NCBI GenBank assembly: GCA_022036555.1 | Contig: CM039126.1 | Span: 372,001-436,000 of the forward strand | Length of the DNA stretch: 64,000 nt | From: Microstegium vimineum | Lineage: Eukaryota; Streptophyta; Magnoliopsida; Poales; Poaceae | Direction: 5' to 3' | Shown here: in pieces, positions 24,101-35,143 of the stretch | Layout: each line of letters opens with the position of its first letter | Numbering within the stretch: position 1 is the first letter of the stretch | Position numbers and translations under genes: made by a program | The notes under the pieces: model-generated | What the model was told of the DNA's origin: nothing | Database searches by the model: none | What the model saw: only the letters and a program-made list of their open reading frames with translations

Positions 24101-27087
24101 GCCGTCAAAGTTTGCAGCCATGGAGCTGGTTTCTTTAAGAACTACAAGCTTCCCCCCAAATCCAAAGGATACCACAGTGTGTGGTGGGCGTCCAGCTGAT
24201 GATCTCTGCTCATGTGGTGAGAAACCAAACTGTTGGGATGGACCATTTGTACCAATCAGTTGCTGCTGAGGAATGCCCATTGAGGTCTGAGTACCCCAAT
24301 AGTTGCTTGCCGCATGAGTATGTGCAATGGAATCATCATGCATTTGTGTCTTGTATATGTTTTCTTTGCTACGACATTTTGTGTATTCGCAACCACATTT
24401 GAACTACCATACCCATCTCGTGTAAAAGGTTCATCTGCCATGTGGCCAGCCTGGTGATCTTTAGGAGGCTGGAATTCCTTGTGACTATTCTGGAAACCTG
24501 TTGAAGGTTCAAACCCTTTGTACCTTAACTCCTTACTTGTAGAATGCTCCAAACCCCTGTACCAACTCTGGTTCCCTGTAAAAGGTTCAAACCTCTTATG
24601 GCTACTAACCTGATTTCCCTCACTACTAGTGTATTGACCTGTAGAAGGCATAAATGTCTCTATATGAGGCTCGTAATTGATAGACGATTGCAAAGACTCA
24701 GCATTGGCCTGCTGCCCAATCTGATTCCCAGCCTGCTGATTGGAACTATAGGAACTACCTAACAAGCTCTTGCCCCCCTCAGGCTGCATGGTGTTACCCA
24801 ACGAATTTGGTTGCCACTGGCTCTGCTGGTTATAGCTACTTGCATAAGAATCCTCGGTGTAATTAGCTACACTATGGCCTGACCCTGCGAACCCATCTGA
24901 GGTTGCTGCAGTAGTTGCAACCTGTGCAACATTTTGCTGGTATGACTCAAGTGCTTGCCATTGTTGAGTGTTGGTGTCAAAGTACCATCCTGGGTATTCT
25001 GCATAGAACAGCATATTCGATGGGTATTCTGCGGATCCTGGGTTGGTCCCACCCTGGGCCCAGCTCGTGGCATTGGTGCTGCTCTCCTCTGCAATGGTCT
25101 CAAGTGCTGCATGTAAATTGTTCTGCAAGTACGATGCACTAAGCTGCTGCTGATGTTCCTGCGCATTGTCACTCCCGAGGGCTACAGCAGCACCAGAATT
25201 ATCTGCAACGTAACTCTGTGCACTGTGGGTATCTACCTGATACCACTGCTGCGTCGCCTCATCATACTTCCACCCCGGGTAGAGGCTCTCCAGGTATTTG
25301 GGATCCGTGGAGTCCAATTGTGCATTAGTGCTCTGATCCCCGTACCCTGCACTACTTCCACTGGAACCGAAATGAGAGTTGGCATTTTTATCGACTCCGC
25401 CAGAGAAGCTGTGTGCAGCACTAATCATGGCAGTGTTATCCACTCCTGCAGAGAAGCTGTGCTCTGCTGCACTAACATTTTTAGCACCTACCAAGGATGA
25501 CTGGACGCCTTGGTTGCCAGGGACAGTGCCCCCGAAGAAGTCGTCCTCAGTTCCATCGGGCAGGAGGTCCCCAAACAGATCTGCCCCACCACCACCAGTG
25601 CTGGCACCGAAGTCGTTCCACTGCACCTGCTTGATGGCGGTATGGATGCCTTTCTCTGACCCTGGGGACCCATCCTCTTTTGCTACGGCAGTGTCACCAG
25701 CATTGGCAGGAATCTCCTGAGCTTCAGGTTTAGTATGCACCGGCACGGGATCATGCTCTGCCTGCTCCTCTTTATGTGGTGCCACAGCAGGCAGATTATC
25801 AGCCTGAGTCTCAGGAGGGGCCGCCGCACGCTCAAGCTGAAGCTTCGGCTCAGAATTCGGCTCTATAGGTTCAAGCACAGGCTCTGCATGTGAAGTGTTT
25901 TGTATGTACGAGCCACTAAACTGTTGCTGCTGCTGAACACTACCACCACTCGCAAGGTCTACCGCAGCACCACCGATATCATGAGCAGCATAAGTCTGTG
26001 TGTTGAGAGTATCTACCTGATACCACTGCTGTGTGGCCTCGTCGTACTTCCAGCCAGGGTAGAGGCTCTCAAGATATCTAGGATCAGCATATTCCAACTG
26101 CGCATTGGCGCTCTGATCCCCGTATCCCTCAGCAGTTGTGCTGGAATCGAACTGGGAACTGGCATTGCTCGTCCCATATCCCACCTCTGTCTGAGCCGCA
26201 AGATGTGTCGACGTGGGTTCACGCTGTGCTTCCTCCTCCTCTTTAGGTGGTGCCACTGGAGGCTGATTGTCAGCCTCAGTCTCAGGCTCAGAATGCGTAG
26301 GTTCAAGCGCAGTCTCTGCATGTGAAGCATTTTGCACGTATGAAGCACCAAACTGCTGCTGCTGAAGAAGAAGAACATCATCACTCCCATGGCCTGCCAC
26401 AGCCACACCAGTATTCTGAGCAGCATAGCTCTGCGCGCTGAGAGTGTGTACTTGATACCACTGCTGCGTGGCGTCGTCGTACTTCCAGCCAGGGTAGAGG
26501 CTCTCTAGATACCTGGGATCGGTGGACTCCAACTGCGCATTGGCGGTCTGATCCCCAGCAGACCCTTCCGCAGCTGTGCTGGAATCCAACTGGGAACTGG
26601 CATTGCTCTCCGTCTGGCCAGAGACGGTGCGATCCGGCGCGCTGACATCGCCGGTACCCACTGGAAGCGACGGCGACGGCGACGCCTGCAGGCCCTGGTG
26701 ATCCCCGGGCACAGCAGCAGCCCCGAAGAAGGATTCTCCGTCTTCCGGTAGGAGGTCCACGGACGGATCTGCCCCGGCGGTCGCAGCGAGGTCGGGGACC
26801 GGCTCCGCGGCCCGAGCCTGGGTCTCCTGATGCTGCAGCGCGGCCACAGGGTCCACCTCCGGCGAGGGGCCACGTTCCGGCTCCTCCGTCGGTGGCGTCG
26901 ACGCAGGCTGGTCACGAGGCTCGGGCTCGCGAGGCGGCGGCGCGTCAGGTTGGTCGGTCAGCGATAGCGCGGCGAGGCCGCCCGCGGCGGCGGCGGCGGC
27001 GGTGGCGGCCAGGGGATCGTCGTCGTCATCGGAGTTGACTAGCTTGTCGAAGAAGGCTTCGTCAGTCTCGTCAAAATCCGAGGCCAT
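18178..27087 (-). CDS. SEC16: SEC16-type COPII coat assembly protein, exon 1 frameshifted
   Basis: A scaffold at ER exit sites that gathers COPII coat components. Exons, 5' to 3': 27087-24092, 24013-23690, 22459-22334, 22256-22134, 22031-21870, 21321-21196, 21114-20980, 20120-19993, 19900-19789, 19713-19393, 19321-19214, 19122-18851, 18775-18178. The N terminus MASDFDETDEAFFDKLV matches plant SEC16. Exon 1 carries three copies of a PRYLESLYPGWKYD-containing repeat and a weaker fourth. The central conserved domain spans the exon 1 end and exon 2 (TVSVLTIPEIVADK), then the helical Sec23-binding region. The tail has RYPSGDNI repeats. All junctions are GT-AG and in phase, except that exon 1 is 2996 nt, one base short: frames change at 24360-24363. 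With that base the protein would be about 1843 aa, longer than the roughly 1350 aa of Arabidopsis SEC16A/B. Confidence 0.9.
18409..18519 (-). repeat. 27-bp coding minisatellite in the SEC16 tail
   Basis: Four successive nine-residue units read RYPSGDNIP, RYPSGDNIP, RHPSSENIQ and RYPSMDNI. The first two differ little at DNA level, which points to recent slippage. Confidence 0.85.
20270..20563. mobile_element. MITE in SEC16 intron 7 (294 bp)
   Basis: Inverted ends GGGGCCATTTGGATCC and GGATCCAGACGGCCCC. The flanks show no clear duplication, so superfamily (hAT or PIF) is not settled. Confidence 0.65.
20723..20817. mobile_element. Short Tourist-like MITE in SEC16 intron 7 (95 bp)
   Basis: Inverted ends GGGCTTGTTTGGTTGCACACC and its complement-like GGTGTGCAGCCAAATAAGCCC, flanked by TAA on both sides, as expected for PIF/Harbinger-related MITEs. 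Confidence 0.7.
22702..23204. mobile_element. Stowaway-like MITE in SEC16 intron 2, split by another MITE
   Basis: Outer ends CTCCCTCCGTCCC and GGGACGGAGGGAG, flanked by TA on each side. The body is interrupted by a second element at about 22826-23069. Same family as the worn copy at 3975-4222. Confidence 0.8.
22826..23069. mobile_element. Nested GGCCTTGTTTAG-type MITE
   Basis: Inverted ends GGCCTTGTTTAGTT and AACTAAACAGGCC, flanked by CTAG-like bases. The internal CACATCGAATCTTT and GAAAGTGCTACAGTG stretches are, to my knowledge, typical of a very abundant sorghum/maize MITE family. Confidence 0.75.
24360..24363 (-). other. Frameshift site in SEC16 exon 1
   Basis: Upstream the protein reads SSNVVANTQNVVAKK in one frame; downstream YKTQMHDDSIAHTHA in another. 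The switch is at a run of four T (four A on the coding strand). One more T here would rejoin the frames, so either the copy is mutated or a base is missing from the assembly. Confidence 0.75.
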
Positions 27088-27964
27088 GGGAGTGAGGAGG
27101 GGAATTAGCCCTCCCTCTAGGGTTTGGTTCGATGGACGGGGAAAGAAGAAGAAGAAGAAGAAGGTGGATCTGGCGCTGGCGGGCCGCGCCTTGTTTTCGC
27201 TTTGGTGGACTTCCGCTGCCTGCAGTGGAGGAGGAGGAGGAGAAGATTGGAGACGCGTACGATGCGATTGCGATGCGCCGCCGACGTCACGCTCGCCTCC
27301 CACAGTTTCACTTCGTCCCTCCCGGGGCTTTTTTTTTTTTTTGGGGGTCGACTCGAATAAAATAGGACTAATTTTGTCTAATCAACGCCGTCTGAATGCT
27401 CACAAACTCATCTCTGCATCACATGCTTTTTACTTTTTATATATCAGTTTATGTTAGTTTTGCTAAAATCTGACATAACATTTTGCTAAAATCTAGCTTG
27501 CGCTGAATGGTTATGTGAGGAAAACACTGTTTATTTATTGAGAAAACACTGTTTATTCGTTGAAAATTACAGATAAACAGGGTCAATGTCTTTTCCACAC
27601 ACATTAGACAATTATAGAACAATGTTATATTCAAATAGTTTCCGTTGAGCTCATCCCCACCCATAGTGACAAATGGTGAGGCAATTTCTACAATAAGATA
27701 CCATCACAGGAGACGTCATGTAAGTGTGGAGGTCGGTAAACGACAAGAGCAATATAATGAATATAGATAACCTGTCGCAATGTATGGACACTTTTGCTAG
27801 TTATTAACAAATTTAGCTATGGCCCTTCTCTCTCGATATATGTATATATACATATAGAAATTGATATGTAGACACAGGTAGCATGTCACACCTTTGGGTA
27901 AAAAATTTAAAACCATGCTCTTTACAAATATACATAGAGCATGAATCACCTTGCAAGGACTTTC
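27088..27964. other. Intergenic: SEC16 upstream and WAT1 downstream flanks
   Basis: 27088-27330 is the GC-rich SEC16 leader with GAAGAAGAAG runs and no in-frame stop before the chosen ATG. The rest is AT-rich. A 24-bp tandem pair (GAAAACACTGTTTATT(T/C)(A/G)TTGA) sits at 27521-27564. No gene seen. Confidence 0.5.
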
Positions 27965-30590
27965 CTAAGCTAGCAGGGCCTTCTCGGCATCGTCGTCACC
28001 TTGCAAGTGATAATCGTCATCCGAAATCTCGTTGCTCTTGGCCCATAGGACAATGTACAGCCCACTGAACATCAGCACAATCCCTGCGAGGCTGTGCACA
28101 CCAAAATTTTTTTCCATTTCCCTTGTTAGTTCGTGTTTATCTTTTTTAAAAAAAAAATTCGAAATCGTAGTATTAAACTTTGTCCGTCCAAAATAGCCAA
28201 AGTTCAATTCTATGAAAAACATACTCTCTCTGTCCCTGAAAGAATCAATTTCTAAATCCGTGCTCATCAAACTTTTTTACCTTTAATAACTAACTTTGTA
28301 TAAAAATATAACATCTATGACTTAAAATTAGCATAATGTAAAAATATGTTATATGATAAATAAATCTAATGATACTGGTTTGATACCATAATTTTTAATG
28401 CTTTTTTATTAGAAATTTGGTGAAAGTTCAAAAAGTTTAACTTAGGACAACCATTCCAAATCTAACTTACTTTTTACTTGTGTTTATAAAAAAGTACTAA
28501 CATGTTTTTTAAAGCCAAAAAAACACTAATAATGTTCAACATACCAAATAAGTACGAAAAATATAAAGTTAAATGTGGCAGTTATATTTATTAGCATTAG
28601 ACAGAAAAAGTTGATGAGTCATAATTGACGTGGCAGCAGTGAGTGTACAGTACCTTCCGAGGCTGAGGACTTGTCGGAGGAGAGCAGCAGAGAGGATGGC
28701 GGTGCAGACGGTCTGGACAGGGCCAAAGACGGAGACGAACAGTGGTCCCTTCCTACCGAGGCACCACGCCTGGAACGCGGTGCACGCGCCGACCACCCCG
28801 CCACCGAGGACGACGAGCGTAGCGTCGATGTTAGGCGACCCCATGTCGAGGACGAACTTCCCTTCCAGGACGAGCCGCAGGACGGCGGTGAGGACGGCGC
28901 CCATCGCCGAGGTGACGCAGCACATAGTCAGCGGCGTCGGGAGGGTGGCGAGCGTCGCGGCTTGGAGGACGGTGACGAGCGCGAAGACTGTGACGCCGGC
29001 GAGTAGGCAGCAGCAGCCCAGGATCCAGTCGTAGTAGTCGGCACCACCGCTTGCTGCTGCTGCTGCTTCTTCCACTGTCGTCAGAGAAGAGGAGGACGAG
29101 GACGAGGAGGGGCTCTGCAGGAAGCTCATGGCCACTGCTCCCGCCAGGCACACCACCGTCCCCGCTATCTTCGCCTGCGTGTACTTGCACGCCTTGTCGA
29201 ACCTCTCCAACCTTTTTTTTTTGTTGGGTTTGGTTTTTGGGATGCACGATGAAGAATAATTCAGTGTATTTTTTTTTGTTATTAAAAAAATAAAAGCATT
29301 ATTTTTAAGGCTCGATCGATCATGGAGTATGTATGTATTTATTGGGAACCTGAAACAGGCTGCGACGATGAAGATGAGACCCGGGCTGAGGTTGGGCATG
29401 GCGGAGGCGATCGACGGCGTCGTCTTCTTGATCCCCAGGAGCATCAGCGCTTGGAACGCGGTGGTCCTGATTGATGAATATTGAATACACAATCAACCAA
29501 CCAACCAATCCGTCAAAAAAAGCCAGTCAATAAGTAATTGCAGGAAATTTTGGCTCTGAACTGAAGACCATGCATCCATGCCCCCCCAAAAAATCAATCA
29601 ATCAGAAAATTAATCCACTATGATGTGATTATTAATTAAGAAACAACAAATAACTTTCTCCATCCCTTTCTTATCCCAATCGATCGATAGTGGTTGCTTA
29701 CTGGCCGAATTGCGTGCGTGTGCGTACCCATTAATTCTGCGCAGGATTTTGAGTTGTCCGGTTGCCATTTTGAGGTAGAAGTTGTTATCGTCACTCAACT
29801 ACCACTAGTAGGTAGCTAGCAGAAGAGCTAGAAGAGTGCATTCAGATGGCGACAGCAGATCGGACTGACTGACGAGTAGTAGTATTCCAATCCTCTGTAC
29901 GTGCGGCATGCATGAGCAGCTAGCTAAGCTAAGCCTGCTAAACTGAATCAATCAACAGCCCTGCCTCATGTCATAAACTAACTTAATCCCTGAGATGATA
30001 TATATACTCAGGAGTATGATTAATTGATTCGCAGGAGTAATTCAACCAATCAATCAAGAGTAATAAAAGCTCAGGTCCATGCTATACATTTCAATGAGTC
30101 ATGGATCTTACTGACTTACCCTCCAAGAGCAATAAGCAGGTATTGCGCCACCAAAGTCCCCGAAACCGTAGAAGGCCATCGCTTCCTGTATTAATTAATT
30201 AATTAATTATAATCGTATAAGTTATATATTATCATAATTGATGCTGCGTCTGCGTGGCGAGACATCAATGGAAGAAGGACGACCGACCCAACAGAGCAGA
30301 AAACGAAAACAGAGAAGAGTGGCGGTGGAACCAAAAAGAAGAAGAAATGGAATAGTATATACTGATAATTAAAGAGCAGACCTCTCGAGGGCGACGGCGA
30401 ATGGGAGGCAGAAGGCGGCGTAGGAGGCTCCGCCTACGACGATGACGGCCAACGGATCAGCGCCGAGAGCGAGCAGGTGGTCGGAGAAGACGACGTAGCC
30501 GGAGAGCACGCACTGCACCAGCAGGAGGCCGCCGACGACGAGCACCTCCTCCAGCAATTTTGTACCTTGGCCTGCTTGCCGCCGCAGCAT
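27965..30590 (-). CDS. WAT1-related protein (nodulin MtN21/EamA-type transporter)
   Basis: A multi-pass membrane transporter of the drug/metabolite superfamily; plant relatives move auxin or amino acids, but the substrate here is not readable. Exons: 30590-30382, 30185-30120, 29466-29350, 29211-28654, 28091-27965, all phase 2 with GT-AG borders, giving 358 aa, near the family's 350-400. Family blocks are visible: TTAFQALMLLGIKKTTPS and MPNLSPGLIFIVAACFR at the end of the first EamA half, LGCCCLLAGVTVFALVTVLQ opening the second, and SLAGIVLMFSGLYIVLWAK in the last exon. A Ser-rich loop (about nine Ser) plus an Ala-rich run between the halves is expanded compared with typical members. The start MLRRQAGQ leads straight into the first membrane helix. 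Intron 4 holds a worn MITE. Confidence 0.9.
28219..28460. mobile_element. Worn Stowaway-like MITE in WAT1 intron 4
   Basis: Begins TACTCTCTCTGTCCCT and contains ATAAATCTAATGATACTGGTTTG, as in the family at 38778-39037. The right end is eroded. Confidence 0.45.
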
Positions 30591-31609
30591 TTTGCCCTGC
30601 TGGCTGCAGTCTCCCGATCCGCCGAAAGAAAGAAGAGGGATGAGATCCTGGAGCGAGCGAGCGAGCAGGTGGCCTGGATGGATGGTAACGGCCGAACGAA
30701 CGAGCTTCTTCCTTGCTCAAGAGAAGAAGAGGAAGAGTGTGTGAAGCCTTTCTTTGCGGTGGCCTTTCTTGGCTTTCAGTTTAACCTACCTTCCTTCTAC
30801 TCTGCTTAACTGCTTGTGCAAGAAAGGTATGTACGTATGTATGTATGTATAGAGCCACAGCCACCGGCCAAACTCAAAGCAGGGTGTGACAAGCAGTACG
30901 TACGTGTGTAGTTATAGGCTAGCAGACCCACCGCCCCTCCATCCACCACCCTCTCTAATTCACTTCCAACAAGCATGTTACTGACTTACTGCTAGTTAAA
31001 AACAAAAAAAAACAGGCCGTCCTTTTGTAAATCTTCCGACAACGTACGGTATCCTTTCATTTATGACATTTATTTCTATTCATACAGTACTAGGACGTAC
31101 GCTTACCTTTTCTACTGTGACCGTTTGTACTCTTCTAGGGTGTATTTAGCACAATTTAGTTTCACTAACGAAGTTATTTGGTTTTTTTAGAAAAATAATT
31201 TTATAAGCAACTTTTTAAATAAAGCTGAGCTATTTAAAAAAAAGTTTGGTAAAACAATTTTATCATCGTCTTTATGCATGGATATGATAGAGAAATAGTG
31301 GAAAATAGCTGAGATAAACTATTTTTTTTCTAGTTTCATTTAACTTTATATCTTCGCAAGAGGATTAGAAAAAAAAAGTTATTTAACAAAAAAAATAGCT
31401 CCACTAAACAGACTCTTAGTCTCATCACTTCCACAATAAATAAATACATAAATAAAAAATAGAAACCCTAGTTTGAGTTTGAGGGCAACTAATTGACCTT
31501 GCCGGCAACGATACATCATTAGATGCACTAACTAATTAGTTAATTATTTAACTCTCTTGACCTGATGATGAGCTACGTGTGTACTACTACTGCTGCTACT
31601 TGTATTATA
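30591..31609 (-). other. Upstream region of the WAT1-related gene
   Basis: Leader and promoter side of the minus-strand gene. A GTAT microsatellite lies at 30829-30851 and TACGTACGTGTG at 30896-30908. No further gene; 31140-31420 resembles a worn MITE (GTGTATTTAG... AACAGACTCTTAG). Confidence 0.4.
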
Positions 31610-31640
31610 CTAGTGCAGGGCCCGCGCCATCGCGGGCACC
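31610..31640 (-). mobile_element. Helitron-type 3' terminus
   Basis: On the minus strand: hairpin GCCCGCG-ATGG-CGCGGGC (31637-31620), six bases, then CTAG (31613-31610) followed by host T. The element body would run rightward. Its 5' end was not identified; a GC-rich block at 37061-37540 is in the position where 5' captured sequence sits in the 14-16.7 kb element. Confidence 0.6.
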
Positions 31641-33106
31641 TGGAGATAAATTGTAAGATTGATTTATATTAGCCGGATACTATTGGTAGATTTTTTACAT
31701 AAGTAACATAAACGGTCGTAGGTGCTTTTATTATAGTAATAAGTCCTTTTAGGTTTAGGTGTCTGGCAAGACATAGCTGTATAGATGTGACAGATGTGAA
31801 AGTTGTAAACTCTCATGACTGTATATATTACCTGCCAGACTACACTCATTTGAAATATTTAGTACTAAAAATGAATTTATTGACTTGCTCTGTTATCATA
31901 AAAGCTACAACAACTCAAATTCTGAGTAATGCAGAAGTCATGAATAAGCGAAGAGAACAAAATTTATACATGCCAAGTGCATCAGTGACAGTTGTATCTG
32001 TCAAGGTTAAATTGGTGACCCAGGTCCAAACTTTGTTGGTTTGCTTCGTGGCTGCACATTTGACGCAATCAATTTGGTCATCCTGAAAAGTAGACACGAC
32101 CACATGTATTAGTTAAACAGTACAATAAAACTAAGCAGAGTCGGTAGTCATAATAATTGTAACATGGTTTTGATCATGTATCATCCAGATTATATAATTC
32201 TACAATATATTGCCTATTTCTCAGGTCAATTGCAAAAAGAATAATAGCCAACCATAGGAGAGTTATCGGCTAGGAGAACTCCCGCATGTAAATTGAAGAT
32301 CAAAAGGTGAAGGGTCTATCAGTAAGTACATTTACAGTTTTTGTATCCGTTACAGTTGCTGAAACTGATAGACGTGAGTTAGGTTTGACTATGTGTTTGT
32401 ACAAGGTACGAGGAAGTAACAACTACACTAAAAATGGTTAAATGGAACTTCAGTTGAGTAGAATGAATATTCCAGGAGAATATTGCTTGTTAATTATGTT
32501 GTGTTTTTTTAAAAAAACAATGATAGGAAGGTATGTGCTTGCCACCACTATTTATATTTATACAATCATAAAGGAACATGCTAATAGGCAGGTAGAACTA
32601 TAGAGGTAGGTGTGAAGTATTCATTACCAGAACTTTCTGTGGAGCAGCAGCTGAAGAATTCCCTCTGTTGTCATAAGAAGAGACACACCATCTTTCTCTT
32701 GCACGAGGTGCAAAGTACTCTTCAACAAGCTTCCTCCAGTATGTTATAGGGTTATTCTAGAAAACATCGTTCAAATAAATTGTATTGCCAAGAGCTTGTA
32801 CCTCATAATCCCACAAACAATTAATACTATAGAGAAACTAACCTCTGAACGATGATGCTTGTGAAATAAATACTGCAGTATCCTGCGAGAACAAATCCCA
32901 CTTTCGATAGGAGTCCACTTATGTTGCAGCATTATAAAAAAAACTCTATACTTTTCTGTAGAGACCATACGAGAGCTTTGAAACACCATCACTATTTAGT
33001 TCCTGCAGCAGCAAGCAAAATTATATATACACAATTGCAAGCTGTCGTAGTAAGCTATATATCAATTGGAAGCTGCAGGTGTACCCTATCAATTTTGCAG
33101 AACTGA
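31641..33106. other. Probable Helitron interior, non-coding
   Basis: AT-rich sequence with no recognised protein. Several short open frames look like chance. Confidence 0.4.
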
Positions 33107-33992
33107 AGTCAACAACATCAACAAAGCCTGTAGTCCCAAGCAAGTTGGGGTAGGCTAGAGTTGAAACCTAACAAGATACCCAAGTCATGGTTCCGGCACT
33201 TCAATAGCTGTTTTCCAGGCAATCCTATCCAAACATAGATCTCTAGATATATCCCAAGCTTTTAAATCCCTATTCACCGCCTCCGCCCATGTCAACTTCG
33301 GTCTTCCTCTGCCTCTCCTTATATTATTAGCTTGACTTGGGACTCCACACCCACAGCGCACTGGTGCATCTGGCGGTCTCCTCTGGACATGGCCAAACCA
33401 TCTCAACCGATGTTGGACAAGCTTTTCTTCAATTGGTGCCACCCCTAGGCGATCACGTATATCATCATTCCGCACTCGGTCCATTCTTGTGTGACCACAG
33501 ATCCAACGCAACATGCGCATTTCTACAACACTCATTTGTTGAACATGTCGAGCCTTTGTGGGCCAACATTCGGCTCCATACAGCATTGCAGGTCTAATTG
33601 CTGTCCTATAGAACTTGCCTTTTAGCTTTTGGGGTACCCTCTTGTCACATAGAATGACAAGCTTGACGCCACTTGATCCACCCTGCTTTGATTCTATGGC
33701 TAACGTCTGCATCAATATCTCCATCCCTTTGTAGCATCGATCCCAGATATCGGAAGGTGTCCTTTTTAGGCATGACTTGACCTTTCAAACTCACATCTCC
33801 CTCATCCTGAGCCGTTGTGCCAAAGTCGCATTTCATATACTCGGTTTTAGTCCGACTTAGTCTAAAACCTTTAGACTCAAGGGTCTGCCGCCACAGCTCA
33901 AGTTTCCTATTTACTCCCGCCAAGCTTTCATCAACTAACACTACATCATCGGCGAAGAGCATGCACCCAAGCCAAAAATGTTGCATCATCAA
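33107..33992 (-). pseudogene. 5'-truncated RTE-type LINE (reverse transcriptase C-terminal part)
   Basis: The minus strand encodes the end of a non-LTR retrotransposon polyprotein. The reverse transcriptase active-site block [13 protein letters not shown] is near 33960-33920, followed by [12 protein letters not shown] and [16 protein letters not shown] frame change in 33645-33724 leads into GKFYRTAIRPAMLYGAECW and, at the end, RLRWFGHVQRRP, GRPKLTWAEAVNRDLK and AIEVPEP with a stop at 33185. The tail (GGACTACAGGCTTTGTTGATGTTGTTGAC on the minus strand) ends in a TTG-rich repeat typical of RTE elements. Everything 5' of motif C is missing, so it is dead on arrival. Confidence 0.85.
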
Positions 33993-34072
33993 ATTTTAAA
34001 GAAAAAAAATTGTTATTTATACAACAATTAGGAAAAGGATTAGAAACATAAACAGGAATTTATGAGAGCCAA

Positions 34073-34480
34073 TTTTTGCTGGCGCTACAATGGAATTTAG
34101 TGAGGTGATCTACCACCTGTCCTTTCATAAATAACAATGAAAACTACCAATTATTAAAACAAATTTTAAAAGAGGTAATGGGTCAAACGATAGGTAACTG
34201 GTAAAGGCAGAAGACACAATGACGCACTTTGCAACTTATATGGAAGCAAACAGCATAGTAAGTATCAATAAGAGAATGCAAAATTTGGATCAACCTTGAT
34301 AAGAAACCTAATTCTTTAAATATAAGGGCTAGGATTTCATTTGGTCCCCAGCAATATGAACACCATATATGTTATCAAGGGAAAGTGTGCCTGCACAATA
34401 TTTGTAATTAAAGTTAGTCCTAGTTGTACCAAGTGCAAAAATAATTAAGTTGGTGAAAAGAGAGGCCATTAAAAATAGCT
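34073..34480. repeat. Upstream copy of a 0.4-kb direct duplication
   Basis: Starts TTTTTGCTGGCGCTACAATGG and shares long blocks (ACTACCAATTATTAAAACAAA, GCAGAAGACACAATGA, GCAAAATTTGGATC, GTAGTCCTAGTTGTACC-like) with the copy about 644 bp downstream. No coding content. Confidence 0.85.
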
Positions 34481-34716
34481 ATTGACAGAAAGAAAAAATA
34501 TTCCAATCTAATTAGCAAAGATAAGAGGCAACAATATTCCGGCGGTCAAATGCACTGTCAATCAGAAACCAAAGTCTACAGAGAAATTAATCATCATCTA
34601 GTAGCACCCTCAAATGCTGGAAATAGAAAACCTAAGAAGACAAGCACACAAATAATATATTGTAATACTGTAAATGAAAAACAAACATATGAAAGGCAAT
34701 TAGCTGAAAATTTTAA

Positions 34717-35143
34717 GATATTTTTTGCTGGTGCTGCAATGGAATATATGGTGAGGTGGTCTACCACCTGTCTTTTCATAAATACACAATCAAAACTACC
34801 AATTATTAAAACAAACTTTAAAAGAGGTAAGGGCCCAAAACAATAGCTAACGGATAAAGGCAGAAGACACAATGAAGCACTGTATTGTTGTTGCAACATA
34901 TATGAAAGCAAACGGCATATTAAGTACCAATAAGCAAGAATGCAAAATTTGGATCCAGATTGACAAGAAGCCTTAAGTTCTTTCAATATAAGGTCTGAGA
35001 TTTCATTTGGGTCCTAGCAGCATGAACACCGTATGTGTTATTAGGGGAAAGTGGTTGTACAATATTTCTAATTAAAGGTAGTCCTAGTTGTACCAACTAA
35101 GAAACTAAGTTCATGAAAAAGAGGCCTTTAAAGATAGCTATAA
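34717..35143. repeat. Downstream copy of the 0.4-kb direct duplication
   Basis: Begins TTTTTGCTGGTGCTGCAATGG. Differs from the first copy by scattered substitutions and small indels, so the duplication is not recent. Confidence 0.85.

Noticed and set aside
24355..24370. Programmed ribosomal frameshift in SEC16
   Set aside because: The A-run context (GCAAAGAAAACA) lacks a known slippery heptamer plus downstream structure, and programmed shifting is not known for this family.
27088..27303. In-frame upstream ATG of SEC16 adding 72 residues
   Set aside because: The added part is poly-Phe and Pro/Arg noise from a GAAGAA repeat; plant SEC16 proteins start at the MASDFDETDE-type sequence.
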